From: JBEKTW01 sp049515655
Lineage (GTDB): Bacteria > Bacteroidota > Ignavibacteria > UBA10030 > SZUA-254
DNA length: 64,000 bases
Assembly (NCBI GenBank): GCA_049515655.1
Contig: JBEKTW010000007.1
Location: 1 to 64,000 of the forward strand
Direction: 5' to 3'
The position numbers and the translations under genes are program-made. This document shows, in pieces, positions 43,147-51,712 of the stretch. The stretch's first letter is position 1; every line of letters starts with the position of its first letter. The notes under the pieces were generated by a model that was not told the origin of the DNA, ran no database searches, and saw nothing but the letters and a program-made list of their open reading frames with translations.

Positions 43147-45108
43147 ATGGCTGGAAAAATAATTGGAATAGATTTAGGAACGACGAACTCTGTCGTTGCC
43201 GTGATGGAAGGAAACGATCCGGTTGTGATCGCGAACTCGGAAGGTGCCCGTACAACACCTTCAATTGTCGGCTTCACAAAAGGGGGGGAACGCCTGGTGG
43301 GACAAGCTGCAAAGCGGCAAGCAGTTACCAACTCGCAAAACACCGTGTTCTCCATCAAGCGATTCATGGGACGGTTCTATAACGAAGTCAACGAAGAGAT
43401 GAAACTTGTATCATACAAAGTCGTGCAGGGAGATAATGATACGGCACGCGTGCAAATCAGCGACCGCGTGTACTCGCCTCCTGAGATCAGTGCCATGATC
43501 TTGCAGAAAATGAAGCAGACCGCAGAAGACTACCTCGGGACGAAGATTACCGATGCGGTCATCACCGTGCCGGCGTACTTCAATGATGCACAGCGACAGG
43601 CGACGAAAGAAGCCGGTGAAATTGCGGGTTTGACCGTTCGCCGTATTATCAATGAGCCGACTGCCGCCGCGCTCGCGTACGGGTTGGATAAGAAGCACAA
43701 GAACCTCAAAGTGGCGGTTTTTGACCTTGGTGGCGGGACGTTTGATATCTCCGTCCTCGACCTTGGCGATGGAGTCTTCGAAGTGAAATCGACCAACGGC
43801 GATACTCACCTTGGCGGCGATAACTTCGACCAGCGCGTGCTGGACTATATTGCCGACGAATTCAAGAAGCAGGAAAGCATCGACTTGCGAAAAGACCCTA
43901 TGGCGCTTCAGCGGTTACGGGAAGCCGCGGAGAAAGCCAAGATGGAACTTTCACAGTTGTTGCAAACGGAGGTAAACCTTCCGTTCATCACTGCGACGGC
44001 GGACGGTCCGAAGCATCTCAACATGACGATCACACGAGCAAAGTTTGAGCAGCTCGTCGAAGATCTCATCCAGCGCTGTGTGCCGCCCGTGGAAAAGGCC
44101 ATGCGTGACGCGGCCCTCAACCCGAGTCAGATTGATGAAGTGATTCTCGTCGGCGGCATGACGCGTGTTCCGCGCGTTCAACAACTGGTGAAAGATATTT
44201 TCGGAAGGGAAGGGCACAAAGGAGTTAATCCGGATGAAGTCGTTGCGGTCGGGGCCGCCATTCAAGGCGGTGTGCTTGCCGGAGATGTCACGGACGTTTT
44301 GTTGCTCGATGTTACACCGTTGACGCTGGGTATCGAGACGCTCGGCGGAGTAATGACGCAGATGATTCAGGCAAACACAACGATCCCGACGCGCAAAAGT
44401 GAAATCTTCTCGACAGCCTCGGATAGTCAGCCTTCTGTGGAAATTCACGTTCTCCAGGGTGAGCGGCCGATGGCAATGGATAATCGAACGCTGGGCCGGT
44501 TCCACCTCGACGGAATTCCGCCTGCGCCACGCGGCGTCCCGCAGATTGAGGTAACGTTCGATATTGACGCAAATGGCATGCTGCATGTGACGGCAAAAGA
44601 CAAGGCAACGAATAAAGAGCAAAGCATCCGTATCACTTCCTCCAGCGGATTGAGCAAGGATGAGGTTGAAAAGATGAAGGGGGACGCTCAATCGCATGCG
44701 GCAGAAGACCGGAAGCGCAAGGATGAAGTCGAAACGAAAAACCAGGCGGATAACCTTGTGTTCCAAACGCGAAAACAGGTGAAAGAGTTTGGGGACAAGA
44801 TGCCGGCACCCATGAAGTCGAAGGTTGAATCAGCCGCGGATGCGCTCGACAGCGCCATAAAAAGTGGAAATATCTCCGATATCAAAGCGAAAATGGAGGT
44901 ACTCAACAACGCCTGGAATGAAGCTTCCACCGCCATGTACAAATCAGCCACGGGCGAACAGGCCGGCCCTTCCGGACCTGGCGGACAAGCAGGGCCGCAG
45001 CAACCACCCGACAGCCAGACCGGGCCGACTGATAGCAGCGCTAAGAAACAAGACGGCAAACCGGTCGAAGATGCTTCATTTGAAGTAGTTGATGATAAAG
45101 ACAAGTAA
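43147..45108 (+). CDS. dnaK: Chaperone DnaK (Hsp70)
   Basis: The 653-residue Hsp70 has the nucleotide-binding domain with IGIDLGTTNS near the N-terminus, VPAYFNDAQRQATKEAGEIA, the DLGGGTFDIS phosphate motif and the LVGGMTRVP motif. The substrate domain then begins near residue 385 after the DVTPLTLGIE linker region. The C-terminus is a Gly/Pro/Gln-rich tail ending EVVDDKDK, as usual. A strong AAAGGAGAG ribosome binding site precedes the ATG. grpE and dnaJ are not adjacent. A composite palindrome follows the stop codon. Confidence 0.98.
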   Translation: MAGKIIGIDLGTTNSVVAVMEGNDPVVIANSEGARTTPSIVGFTKGGERLVGQAAKRQAVTNSQNTVFSIKRFMGRFYNEVNEEMKLVSYKVVQGDNDTARVQISDRVYSPPEISAMILQKMKQTAEDYLGTKITDAVITVPAYFNDAQRQATKEAGEIAGLTVRRIINEPTAAALAYGLDKKHKNLKVAVFDLGGGTFDISVLDLGDGVFEVKSTNGDTHLGGDNFDQRVLDYIADEFKKQESIDLRKDPMALQRLREAAEKAKMELSQLLQTEVNLPFITATADGPKHLNMTITRAKFEQLVEDLIQRCVPPVEKAMRDAALNPSQIDEVILVGGMTRVPRVQQLVKDIFGREGHKGVNPDEVVAVGAAIQGGVLAGDVTDVLLLDVTPLTLGIETLGGVMTQMIQANTTIPTRKSEIFSTASDSQPSVEIHVLQGERPMAMDNRTLGRFHLDGIPPAPRGVPQIEVTFDIDANGMLHVTAKDKATNKEQSIRITSSSGLSKDEVEKMKGDAQSHAAEDRKRKDEVETKNQADNLVFQTRKQVKEFGDKMPAPMKSKVESAADALDSAIKSGNISDIKAKMEVLNNAWNEASTAMYKSATGEQAGPSGPGGQAGPQQPPDSQTGPTDSSAKKQDGKPVEDASFEVVDDKDK

Positions 45109-45111
45109 ACT

Positions 45112-45161
45112 CTCACCCGTCCTTCGGACACCCTCTCCCAATGGGAGAGGGTCGGGGTGAG
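45112..45161. repeat. Three-stem palindromic repeat, copy 1 (also likely dnaK terminator)
   Basis: CTCACCC (45112-45118) pairs with GGGTGAG (45155-45161). Inside are GTCCttcGGAC (45119-45129) and a 10-bp stem ACCCTCTCCC/GGGAGAGGGT (45130-45152). The structure starts 3 bases after the dnaK stop codon. A related copy lies at 45501-45560. Confidence 0.8.
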
Positions 45162-45255
45162 GGTCTAACTGTTCAAAGCCGCTCCTGCGTTGGTTCCATC
45201 TCTCCGCTGACGCCGTGGCGGCTTTTTCCTTTGCAGTGTGGAAAATGCTTTGAAC

Positions 45256-45489
45256 ATGATTGGATTCGTTGTCTGGACAGTGATTATTCTCGGCGCAATC
45301 GCGACGTTGTTCGTGATCGTGAACGGCACATTCTCAAAACGCGGCGCAGGCATTGCAACACTGACCGCATTCCACGATTTTCAGCCGAAGGACAAACAAG
45401 GAGCGATGCAAGAGATCGTTGAGCACAAAGCCGGAAAGAAAATGGAAGAGCAAAAGACGGGTGAAAACAAAGAGCCCGATTCCCAATGA
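45256..45489 (+). CDS. Small single-pass membrane protein of unknown function
   Basis: The product is 77 residues from ATG 45256; an in-frame GTG at 45238 would add six. One hydrophobic helix covers about residues 2-22 (MIGFVVWTVIILGAIATLFV), followed by a basic cluster (SKRG) and a polar, Lys/Glu-rich tail, giving a short outside N-terminus and a cytoplasmic tail by the positive-inside rule. There is no good ribosome binding site. It lies between dnaK and clpB and is framed by two copies of a palindromic repeat. I do not recognise the family. A link to the chaperones is only positional. Confidence 0.55.
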   Translation: MIGFVVWTVIILGAIATLFVIVNGTFSKRGAGIATLTAFHDFQPKDKQGAMQEIVEHKAGKKMEEQKTGENKEPDSQ

Positions 45490-45796
45490 AAGCCTCCGTA
45501 ACCCTCTCCTTGTCACTTCGTGACATCTCTCTCCCACAAGTGGGAGAGGGATTATAGGGTGAGCGTCAAATTCCGAATTATGAATCTTGAATCAAAATAA
45601 GTCTGGACAGAGAACTTTGGACTTTGAATAATTCACCATAAAATCAAAAGAAGCAAATCAACCTCCCCTGTATCCCCTCCTTAATAACGAGGGGACAAAA
45701 GCGGTGGTTGGCGCTCGGAACAACGTATGACGATTTTCTGAAACCTGTAACTCAAAACCTGTAACCTGAAACCTAACCAAGCAATTACATAGCATC
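45490..45796. repeat. Repeat-rich 307-base region ahead of clpB
   Basis: Besides palindromic copy 2 at its left end, the region holds a hairpin TCCCCTC/GAGGGGA (45673-45695) and three 14-base steps beginning AAACCT at 45741, 45755 and 45769, of which the first two share AAACCTGTAAC. No gene and no clear clpB promoter are seen. Confidence 0.6.
45501..45560. repeat. Three-stem palindromic repeat, copy 2
   Basis: ACCCT (45501-45505) can pair with AGGGT (45556-45560). Inside are TGTCACttcGTGACA (45511-45525) and an 8-bp stem CTCTCCCA/TGGGAGAG (45529-45548). The order of parts is the same as in copy 1 (45112-45161), with compensating base changes in the first inner stem. Confidence 0.75.
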
Positions 45797-48436
45797 ATGA
45801 CCTTCCAAAAATTCACAATCAAATCGCAAGAGGCGGTCCAGAACGCTCAGGAGATCGCTCAAAGTTATAACAATCAGGTGATCGAGCCCGAGCATTTGCT
45901 TGCCGCGCTGGTGCAAGACAGTCAGGGAATTGTTGTCCCTATTCTCCAAAAACTCGGTGCGAATGTCAACCACATAAAGATTAAGGTCAACGAGGCGGTC
46001 GAAAGTCTGCCGAAAGTCACCGGTGCGGGTACCGGGAACCAGCAGTTGGGACAAGCGCTTGCTGGGTTGTTTGATGCAGCACTGAAGGAAGCTGAGTCGC
46101 TCAAAGACGAATACGTCAGCACCGAGCATCTCCTTCTAGGTCTTCTCTCCACGAAATCGACGGCGGCGAAGTTGTTGCGCGACCAGGGTGTGACAAAAGA
46201 GGAGATTTACAAAGCCCTGAAAGATATTCGCGGCACCCAGCGCGTTACCGACCAAACGCCAGAGGAAAAGTACCAGTCGCTCCAGCGGTTCGGCCGCGAC
46301 CTGAACGACCTTGCACGCAAGGGAAAACTCGACCCGGTTATCGGTCGAGAAGATGAAATCCGCCGCGTGCTGCAAGTCTTATCCCGCCGGACGAAGAATA
46401 ATCCTGTACTTATTGGCGAGCCGGGCGTTGGTAAGACCGCTATCGCGGAGGGAATCGCCCAGCGCATTGTACAGGGAGATGTTCCTGAGAATCTGAAGAC
46501 GAAACGCATCGTCGCGCTCGACATGGGCTCGCTCGTTGCCGGGACGAGTTTCCGGGGTCAGTTTGAAGAACGGCTGAAGGCAGTGCTGAAGGAAGTCACG
46601 GAGTCGAACGGAGAGATCATCCTCTTCATCGATGAAATGCATACGCTTGTCGGTGCCGGGGCAGCTCAGGGATCGGTCGACGCGGCGAACATGTTAAAAC
46701 CCGCTCTTGCCCGAGGTGACTTGCGTGCTATCGGTGCAACAACGATCGATGAATACCGGAAATATGTGGAGAAAGATTCAGCCCTCGAACGGCGGTTCCA
46801 GCCGGTCATGGTCGACGAGTCGACGGTCGACGATACAATTTCCATACTGCGCGGCCTCAAGGAACGGTACGAAGTTCATCACGGAGTTCGTATTACCGAT
46901 GGTGCAATCGTCGCTGCTGCACAATTGAGTTATCGGTATATTGCAGATCGCTTCCTGCCCGACAAAGCCATCGACCTGGTGGATGAAGCCGCATCCAAGC
47001 TGCGAATTGAGATCGATTCGATGCCCGAGGAACTCGATGGAGTCGAACGCCGCGTCAAGCAGCTGGAAATCGAGCGCGAGGCTGTCAAACGCGAGCGGGA
47101 CGAAGAATCGAAGAGCCGGCTTGGTGTGATAGAGAAAGACCTCGCCGAACTAAATCAACAACGATCCGCCCTTCGTGCGCATTGGCAGCTAGAGAAGGAT
47201 CTGATTCAATCTATCCGTAAGATGAAAGAAGAAATGGAGAACACGAAGCTCGAAGCCGACCGAAAGGAGAGAGAAGGCGATTTGGGCAAGGTTGCGGAAT
47301 TGCGGTACGGCGTTATTGCAAATCTGGAAAAGAAGCTGAAAGAAAAATCCCGAAACCTGGCTGAGGTCCAGCGTGACCAAAAGATGTTGAAGGAAGAAGT
47401 GGATGCCGACGACATTGCGGAAATTGTCGCAAAGTGGACGGGCATCCCCGTGACCCGAATGCTTGAAAGCGAACGGACGAAGCTTCTTCATCTTGAAGAT
47501 CGGCTGCATGAACGAATCGTAGACCAGGAAGAAGCGGTTCGCGCGGTGAGCGAGGCGATCCGGCGGAATCGGGCCGGGTTACAGGACGAAAGACGACCGA
47601 TCGGCTCGTTCATTTTTCTTGGCAGCACCGGTGTAGGGAAAACAGAGCTGGCACGTGCCCTTGCCGAGAGTTTGTTCAACGACGAAAACGCCATGGTGCG
47701 TATCGATATGAGCGAATACATGGAAAAATTCTCCGTCTCCCGTCTTATCGGTGCCCCTCCCGGCTATGTTGGTTACGAGGAAGGCGGACAGTTGACCGAG
47801 TCGGTGCGACGCAAACCGTATTCGGTTGTACTCCTCGATGAAATTGAAAAGGCGCATCCGGAGGTATTCAACGTTCTGCTGCAGGTCCTGGATGAAGGCC
47901 GTTTGACCGACAGCAAAGGACGAACGGTGAATTTCAAGAATACCATCATCATCATGACTTCGAACTTAGGCTCGCAATTGATTCAGCAGAAACTCCTCGA
48001 TCAGCCGGCCGGTCAGGACGACCTGGAAAGCGCCTACGGTGAGCTGCGCACTGAACTGTTTGACATGCTGCGGCAATCGATTCGCCCAGAGTTCCTGAAC
48101 CGCATCGATGACATCATCCTCTTTAAGCTGTTGAGCAAGGATGACTTGCGGAAGGTTGTCGATATCCAGCTTGTACGCGTGCGAGCACTCGTGACACAAA
48201 AGGAGATTACACTTGAGTTTACAGACGAGGCAAAAGACTGGCTTGTCAAGCTTGGTTACGACCCAACGCTGGGTGCGCGTCCGTTGAAACGTGTTATCCA
48301 AAAATATGTCGTAAACCCACTGTCGGAGAAAATACTGTCCGGCGAGTTTGCCCAGGGCGATGCCGTGGAAGTTCGGTTAGATAAACGTGGGTTGATAGAT
48401 TTCGCGAAGAAAGCGAGCGCGAAGATGATGGCGTAA
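45797..48436 (+). CDS. clpB: ATP-dependent disaggregase ClpB
   Basis: ClpB is the hexameric Hsp100 that works with DnaK to pull apart protein aggregates. The 879-residue protein has the N domain (about 1-145), AAA-1 with Walker A GEPGVGKT (207-214), the long coiled-coil M domain (about 405-525) characteristic of ClpB and not of ClpA/ClpC, and AAA-2 with Walker A GSTGVGKT (609-616). The AAA-2 pore loop GYVGYEEGG follows. Length is normal. There is no ClpP-binding loop signature that I can see. It lies 2 genes downstream of dnaK, in line with joint function. Confidence 0.98.
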   Translation: MTFQKFTIKSQEAVQNAQEIAQSYNNQVIEPEHLLAALVQDSQGIVVPILQKLGANVNHIKIKVNEAVESLPKVTGAGTGNQQLGQALAGLFDAALKEAESLKDEYVSTEHLLLGLLSTKSTAAKLLRDQGVTKEEIYKALKDIRGTQRVTDQTPEEKYQSLQRFGRDLNDLARKGKLDPVIGREDEIRRVLQVLSRRTKNNPVLIGEPGVGKTAIAEGIAQRIVQGDVPENLKTKRIVALDMGSLVAGTSFRGQFEERLKAVLKEVTESNGEIILFIDEMHTLVGAGAAQGSVDAANMLKPALARGDLRAIGATTIDEYRKYVEKDSALERRFQPVMVDESTVDDTISILRGLKERYEVHHGVRITDGAIVAAAQLSYRYIADRFLPDKAIDLVDEAASKLRIEIDSMPEELDGVERRVKQLEIEREAVKRERDEESKSRLGVIEKDLAELNQQRSALRAHWQLEKDLIQSIRKMKEEMENTKLEADRKEREGDLGKVAELRYGVIANLEKKLKEKSRNLAEVQRDQKMLKEEVDADDIAEIVAKWTGIPVTRMLESERTKLLHLEDRLHERIVDQEEAVRAVSEAIRRNRAGLQDERRPIGSFIFLGSTGVGKTELARALAESLFNDENAMVRIDMSEYMEKFSVSRLIGAPPGYVGYEEGGQLTESVRRKPYSVVLLDEIEKAHPEVFNVLLQVLDEGRLTDSKGRTVNFKNTIIIMTSNLGSQLIQQKLLDQPAGQDDLESAYGELRTELFDMLRQSIRPEFLNRIDDIILFKLLSKDDLRKVVDIQLVRVRALVTQKEITLEFTDEAKDWLVKLGYDPTLGARPLKRVIQKYVVNPLSEKILSGEFAQGDAVEVRLDKRGLIDFAKKASAKMMA

Positions 48437-48456
48437 GTTTCGGGAAGAATGGTAGT

Positions 48457-48485
48457 CGCAGGTCTAAGCCTGCGGCGGCTTTTTC
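48457..48485 (+). terminator. Probable clpB terminator
   Basis: CGCAGG (48457-48462) and CCTGCG (48469-48474) form a short GC stem followed by GCGGC and five T, 20 bases after the clpB stop codon. It overlaps the end of the hisIE relic on the opposite strand. Confidence 0.6.
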
Positions 48486-48957
48486 ATTCTTCTGGCAAGC
48501 TCCAGGTAGACTTCCGAAGTGTCAACCTCTTTTTCGGCAAGCAGTACCAGCGTGTGATACAACACGTCGGCGGTTTCTTCGATGATGCGTTGGCGGTCCT
48601 CGTATTGTCCTGCGATGGAGAGATCAATTGCTTCCTCGCCCACGTTCTGAGCGATCCGTTTTATCCTTGCTCTGAAAAGCCTTGATGTGTACGAATTCTC
48701 GGGAAGAGTGCGTTTACGTTCCCGAATGAGGTCGAAGAGTTCTCGAAGAATCTGACTGGTCTCGGGTGAGGAGTGCGCGGGAAAACAACTCTACATTCCA
48801 TTTTGGCACACCGGACCGGACGGATGAGCAACGCATCCGCATCACAGTCAACATTGACTGAGACTACATCCAAGAAATTCCCGGAGGTTTCTCCCTTTTT
48901 CCAGCGTCCGGTCGAGCGCTTCCCGGTTCATGAATCCGACCATTCTCTGCCTCCCGG
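48464..48957 (-). pseudogene. hisIE: Degenerate hisIE (phosphoribosyl-AMP cyclohydrolase / phosphoribosyl-ATP pyrophosphatase)
   Basis: Three pieces of one bifunctional histidine-synthesis gene lie in different frames. From 48943 leftward, MVGFMNREALDRTL is the HisI N-terminal region. From about 48898, KGETSGNFLDVVSVNVDCD and the following DALLIR match the HisI core with its metal site. About 13 codons between them are gone. From about 48820 a third frame gives SGPVCQNGM, then an in-frame TAG (48791-48793) where HisI has glutamate, then SCF. HisI has CHTG here, so the histidine is lost. The same frame continues open through a recognisable HisE domain (ELFDLIRERKRTLPENSYTS, EEAIDL, EETADVLYHTLVLL) to TAG at 48464, but has no start codon. 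The first 25 or so residues are also missing. Clearly non-functional as read. Confidence 0.85.
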
Positions 48958-48975
48958 ACGTCGTGGGGCAGTCAG

Positions 48976-50112
48976 CTAGTCTTCGACGACGACCTTTTCC
49001 TTTACTGCGTCCTTCTTGCCGTTCTTGCGCCGGAAAGGTTTTTCAATTGGAGGATTGTGGCCTGCCGGCTCTTCTTCCACATCGGGGTAGGTAAAAATCT
49101 CGTACTTGTAGTTGCGGAGAATGATATTCTTTCCTGCCCGTCCAATCACGTACTGCGGCAAGAGGGGGATCTTCCCGCCGCCGCCGGGGGCGTCAATCAC
49201 ATAGTACGGAATTGCAAGTCCGGAAGTGTGCCCGCGCAGGTTGTCCATGATCTCCAGACCCTTGCTCACCGGCGTGCGGAAATAGTTCGTGCCTCTAGTG
49301 ACATCGGCCTGGTAGAGATAGTACGGGCGCACGCGCATGGCGAGCAGCTTGCGAACCAGATCCAGCATGACCGCTGCGTCGTCGTTGACGCCTTTCATGA
49401 GGACCGACTGGTTGCCGACCGGAATGCCTGCGTCCGCGAGCATTTCGCATGCGCGTTTTGCTTCCAGCGTGATTTCCCACGGATGGTTAAAGTGAGTATT
49501 GACGTAGATCGGATGATATTTCCGGAGTATTTTACAGAGCTTTGGCGTGACGCGCTGCGGGAGCACGCACGGCATCTTTGTGCCCAGGCGGATCACTTCA
49601 ACGTGCGGAATCTCCCGCAATCCTTTGAGAACTCGTTCGAGGAGTACATCTGTCAGCATGAGTGGATCGCCGCCGGAGAGAATCACATCGCGAATTTGCG
49701 GGTGCTGGGCAATGTAGTCGATTCCGTCCTGGAGATACTTCATATTGATTTTTGTCGAGTCGCCGACCTTGCGCTTGCGGGTGCAGAAGCGGCAATACAT
49801 TGAGCATTGACTTGTTGTCAGAAACAACACGCGGTCCGGGTACCGATGAACGATGCTCGGAACGGGGCTGTGAGCATCCTCGGCGAGCGGGTCTTCCAGA
49901 AGTCCGTCCTCTTCCAGCTCTTTGGAATCAGGGATGCACTGGAGCCAAATGGGATCCCCGGGGTATCGAATCAAGCTCAGATAGTATGGATTGATCCGGA
50001 TGTGAAACAACTTGTTCAATCGTTCCGCCATTTCTTGATCGAAGCCAAATTTGTCTACAAGATCTCTTGCGCTGTCAACACTTTGCCGCAACAATTCCTG
50101 CCAAAGTTCCAT
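48976..50112 (-). CDS. kamA: L-lysine 2,3-aminomutase (radical SAM, PLP)
   Basis: KamA converts L-lysine to beta-lysine with S-adenosylmethionine, a 4Fe-4S cluster and PLP. The 378-residue protein has the cluster motif Cys103-x3-Cys107-x2-Cys110. Asp270 (YQAD) and Asp307 (VIDAPGGGGK) correspond to the two aspartates that hold the lysine side chain in the clostridial enzyme, and Lys314 to the PLP lysine. The Asp-Asp and Asp-Lys spacings (37 and 7) match that enzyme. This favours a true lysine aminomutase over EpmB, which modifies EF-P. The protein is somewhat shorter at the C-terminus. It is the last gene of a four-gene operon, 19 bases after the GNAT gene. N-acetyl-beta-lysine synthesis is a known use of beta-lysine. 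Confidence 0.93.
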   Translation of the reverse strand: MELWQELLRQSVDSARDLVDKFGFDQEMAERLNKLFHIRINPYYLSLIRYPGDPIWLQCIPDSKELEEDGLLEDPLAEDAHSPVPSIVHRYPDRVLFLTTSQCSMYCRFCTRKRKVGDSTKINMKYLQDGIDYIAQHPQIRDVILSGGDPLMLTDVLLERVLKGLREIPHVEVIRLGTKMPCVLPQRVTPKLCKILRKYHPIYVNTHFNHPWEITLEAKRACEMLADAGIPVGNQSVLMKGVNDDAAVMLDLVRKLLAMRVRPYYLYQADVTRGTNYFRTPVSKGLEIMDNLRGHTSGLAIPYYVIDAPGGGGKIPLLPQYVIGRAGKNIILRNYKYEIFTYPDVEEEPAGHNPPIEKPFRRKNGKKDAVKEKVVVED

Positions 50113-50131
50113 AAATTACTTATGTGCTCCT

Positions 50132-50626
50132 CTATTGTGAGTAATATTTTCCATAAACGACAAGATCATCGCCCTGCCTGTAATAATCCTTAATACAGGC
50201 GAGTTGCTTGAAATTCTGGGTGATATAGAATCTCCTCGTGCTTTCATACTTCGGCTGTGATGAGGTCTCCGCGATCAATAATCGGCCGCCTTTTGATCGT
50301 ATGAACTCGCCGGCAAAGAGAATAAGTTGTTTTCCGACGCCCTGGCGCTGGAGATCGGGGTCCACGGCTACCCAATAGAGATCGTAAGTCCCATGGGTGA
50401 GAGGGGTAGGCCCCACACAGATATAGCCGGCTACTTCTCCCGTGGCGCTCACGGCAGTGTACAAATCATAATCATGCTGGTTCGGGTCACTCAAGAAAAT
50501 GTCCATGAGTTCAAGTGCGGTCGCGACTTCTTCATTGCTGAAGAAGTTAGTGTTTTGCAGGATACGACGGAGAGGTGCAACATCTTCACCACGCAGTTTG
50601 CGAATTGTGACGCCGGCTTCGTGCAT
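50132..50626 (-). CDS. GNAT-family N-acetyltransferase
   Basis: This 164-residue protein has the GNAT fold with motif A at LYWVAVDPDLQRQGVGKQL, including the RQGVG acetyl-CoA pyrophosphate loop, and a C-terminal YITQNF segment. It starts 3 bases after the upstream ATP-grasp stop and ends 19 bases before kamA, so it is clearly part of that operon. Beta-lysine N-acetyltransferase AblB is the obvious comparison, but AblB proteins are much longer and this is not one by size. It may acetylate beta-lysine, a peptide made by the two ligases, or something else. Substrate is inference only. Confidence 0.88.
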   Translation of the reverse strand: MHEAGVTIRKLRGEDVAPLRRILQNTNFFSNEEVATALELMDIFLSDPNQHDYDLYTAVSATGEVAGYICVGPTPLTHGTYDLYWVAVDPDLQRQGVGKQLILFAGEFIRSKGGRLLIAETSSQPKYESTRRFYITQNFKQLACIKDYYRQGDDLVVYGKYYSQ

Positions 50627-50629
50627 GCG

Positions 50630-51712
50630 TCAAAAGGCCCGGTCGAGGGCTGATTCGACAATTTTCCCGACCATATCATTGTAACTCAGGCCGTAGGCAG
50701 TACAGGATCGGGCAAAGCCGGCTTCATCCGAGATGTCGGGATTCGGATTAACTTCAAGAACATACGGTTGATGGTCTTTGCTTAATCGCACGTCGATGCG
50801 GGCATAGTCCCTGCAGCCGAGAAGCTGGTATGCCTTCAGCGCCATTGCTTTGATGTTTGCTTCCAGCGGCGGGGGAAGGAGCGCAGGGCAAACACCTTTC
50901 GTATGCTCATACTCGTCGGTTCCCTTCATCCATTTCGCATTGTATGTTACAATGCGCGGATACTGTTTCGGAAGCGTCGACATATCAATTTCAGATATGG
51001 GCATCACAACGGGCCTGCGGTTTCCGACAATTGCGACATTGAGTTCCCGGCCGTCGATGTATTCCTCGACGAGCGCAGGCTGGTCGAACTGCTCGATGAC
51101 ATGCCGCACTCGTTTCCGCAGCTCGTTAAGGCTGTAGACCACCGAGCTTGGTTCGATGCCGATGCTCGCGTCTTCCTGCGAGGGTTTAACGATGAGTGGA
51201 TATTCGAGCTTCTCATCGAGCGAAATGCGAAGAGGACTCTTGATCAACTGGAAGTTCGGCGTCGGAATTCCATGGAAGAGCAGAATTTCCTTGACGCGGA
51301 CTTTGTTCAATGCTGTTCCCAACGTCATTGAATTCGATCCCGTGTAGAGAACCCCCATCAGCTCATAAATGCCGGCGATATGCATCTCGTGGATTGATTT
51401 ATTCCCGACACTCTCACAGATGTTGAAAATGAGGTCGGGCGGTTCTTCCTTCAGAAAATCAATTAGACGGGAGAGGTCCCCGTCAACGTTAAAAACGGTT
51501 GTTCTGTATCCAAGTGTTTGGAGGGCTCTTGAGATATCCTCTTTTTCTTCCAGGACGCCGACTTCCGACATATCGACGAGGACTTCCGTTTCGCTCTGCG
51601 CGATTTTGTCCCCCGCCTGCAGGAGTCCTTTCTCGGAGATGTAGTTTCTTCCGGATTTCAAAGCAGTAGTTGGCTCGTTAAAAATAATCGCGACATAAAT
51701 CTTCTTCCTCAT
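50630..51712 (-). CDS. D-Ala-D-Ala ligase-like ATP-grasp enzyme, paralog 1
   Basis: This 360-residue protein belongs to the Ddl-type ATP-grasp ligases, which join two amino acids with ATP. The N-terminal domain has the DLIFNICES strand and YTGSNSMT segment. The ATP-grasp domain has IVKPSQEDASIGI in place of the Ddl KPxxEGSSxGV loop, so the loop Gly-Ser is altered. VEEYIDGRELNVAI and the metal-binding EVNPNPDI end are present. I start at ATG 51712, whose ATGA overlaps the stop of the upstream paralog; an in-frame GTG lies at 51718. A mur/fts cluster is absent, so a cell-wall D-Ala-D-Ala role is less likely than a dedicated peptide- or amino-acid-ligating role with KamA. Confidence 0.85.
   Translation of the reverse strand: MRKKIYVAIIFNEPTTALKSGRNYISEKGLLQAGDKIAQSETEVLVDMSEVGVLEEKEDISRALQTLGYRTTVFNVDGDLSRLIDFLKEEPPDLIFNICESVGNKSIHEMHIAGIYELMGVLYTGSNSMTLGTALNKVRVKEILLFHGIPTPNFQLIKSPLRISLDEKLEYPLIVKPSQEDASIGIEPSSVVYSLNELRKRVRHVIEQFDQPALVEEYIDGRELNVAIVGNRRPVVMPISEIDMSTLPKQYPRIVTYNAKWMKGTDEYEHTKGVCPALLPPPLEANIKAMALKAYQLLGCRDYARIDVRLSKDHQPYVLEVNPNPDISDEAGFARSCTAYGLSYNDMVGKIVESALDRAF

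Noticed and set aside
48464..48790. HisE as an intact standalone gene
   Set aside because: The frame is open and well conserved, but there is no ATG, GTG or TTG before the conserved part, and HisI debris is fused in front.
48976..50112. EpmB (EF-P lysyl-transfer aminomutase) in place of KamA
   Set aside because: The VIDAPGGGGK passage and the second lysine-binding aspartate are present, which EpmB lacks, and no epmA or efp is adjacent.
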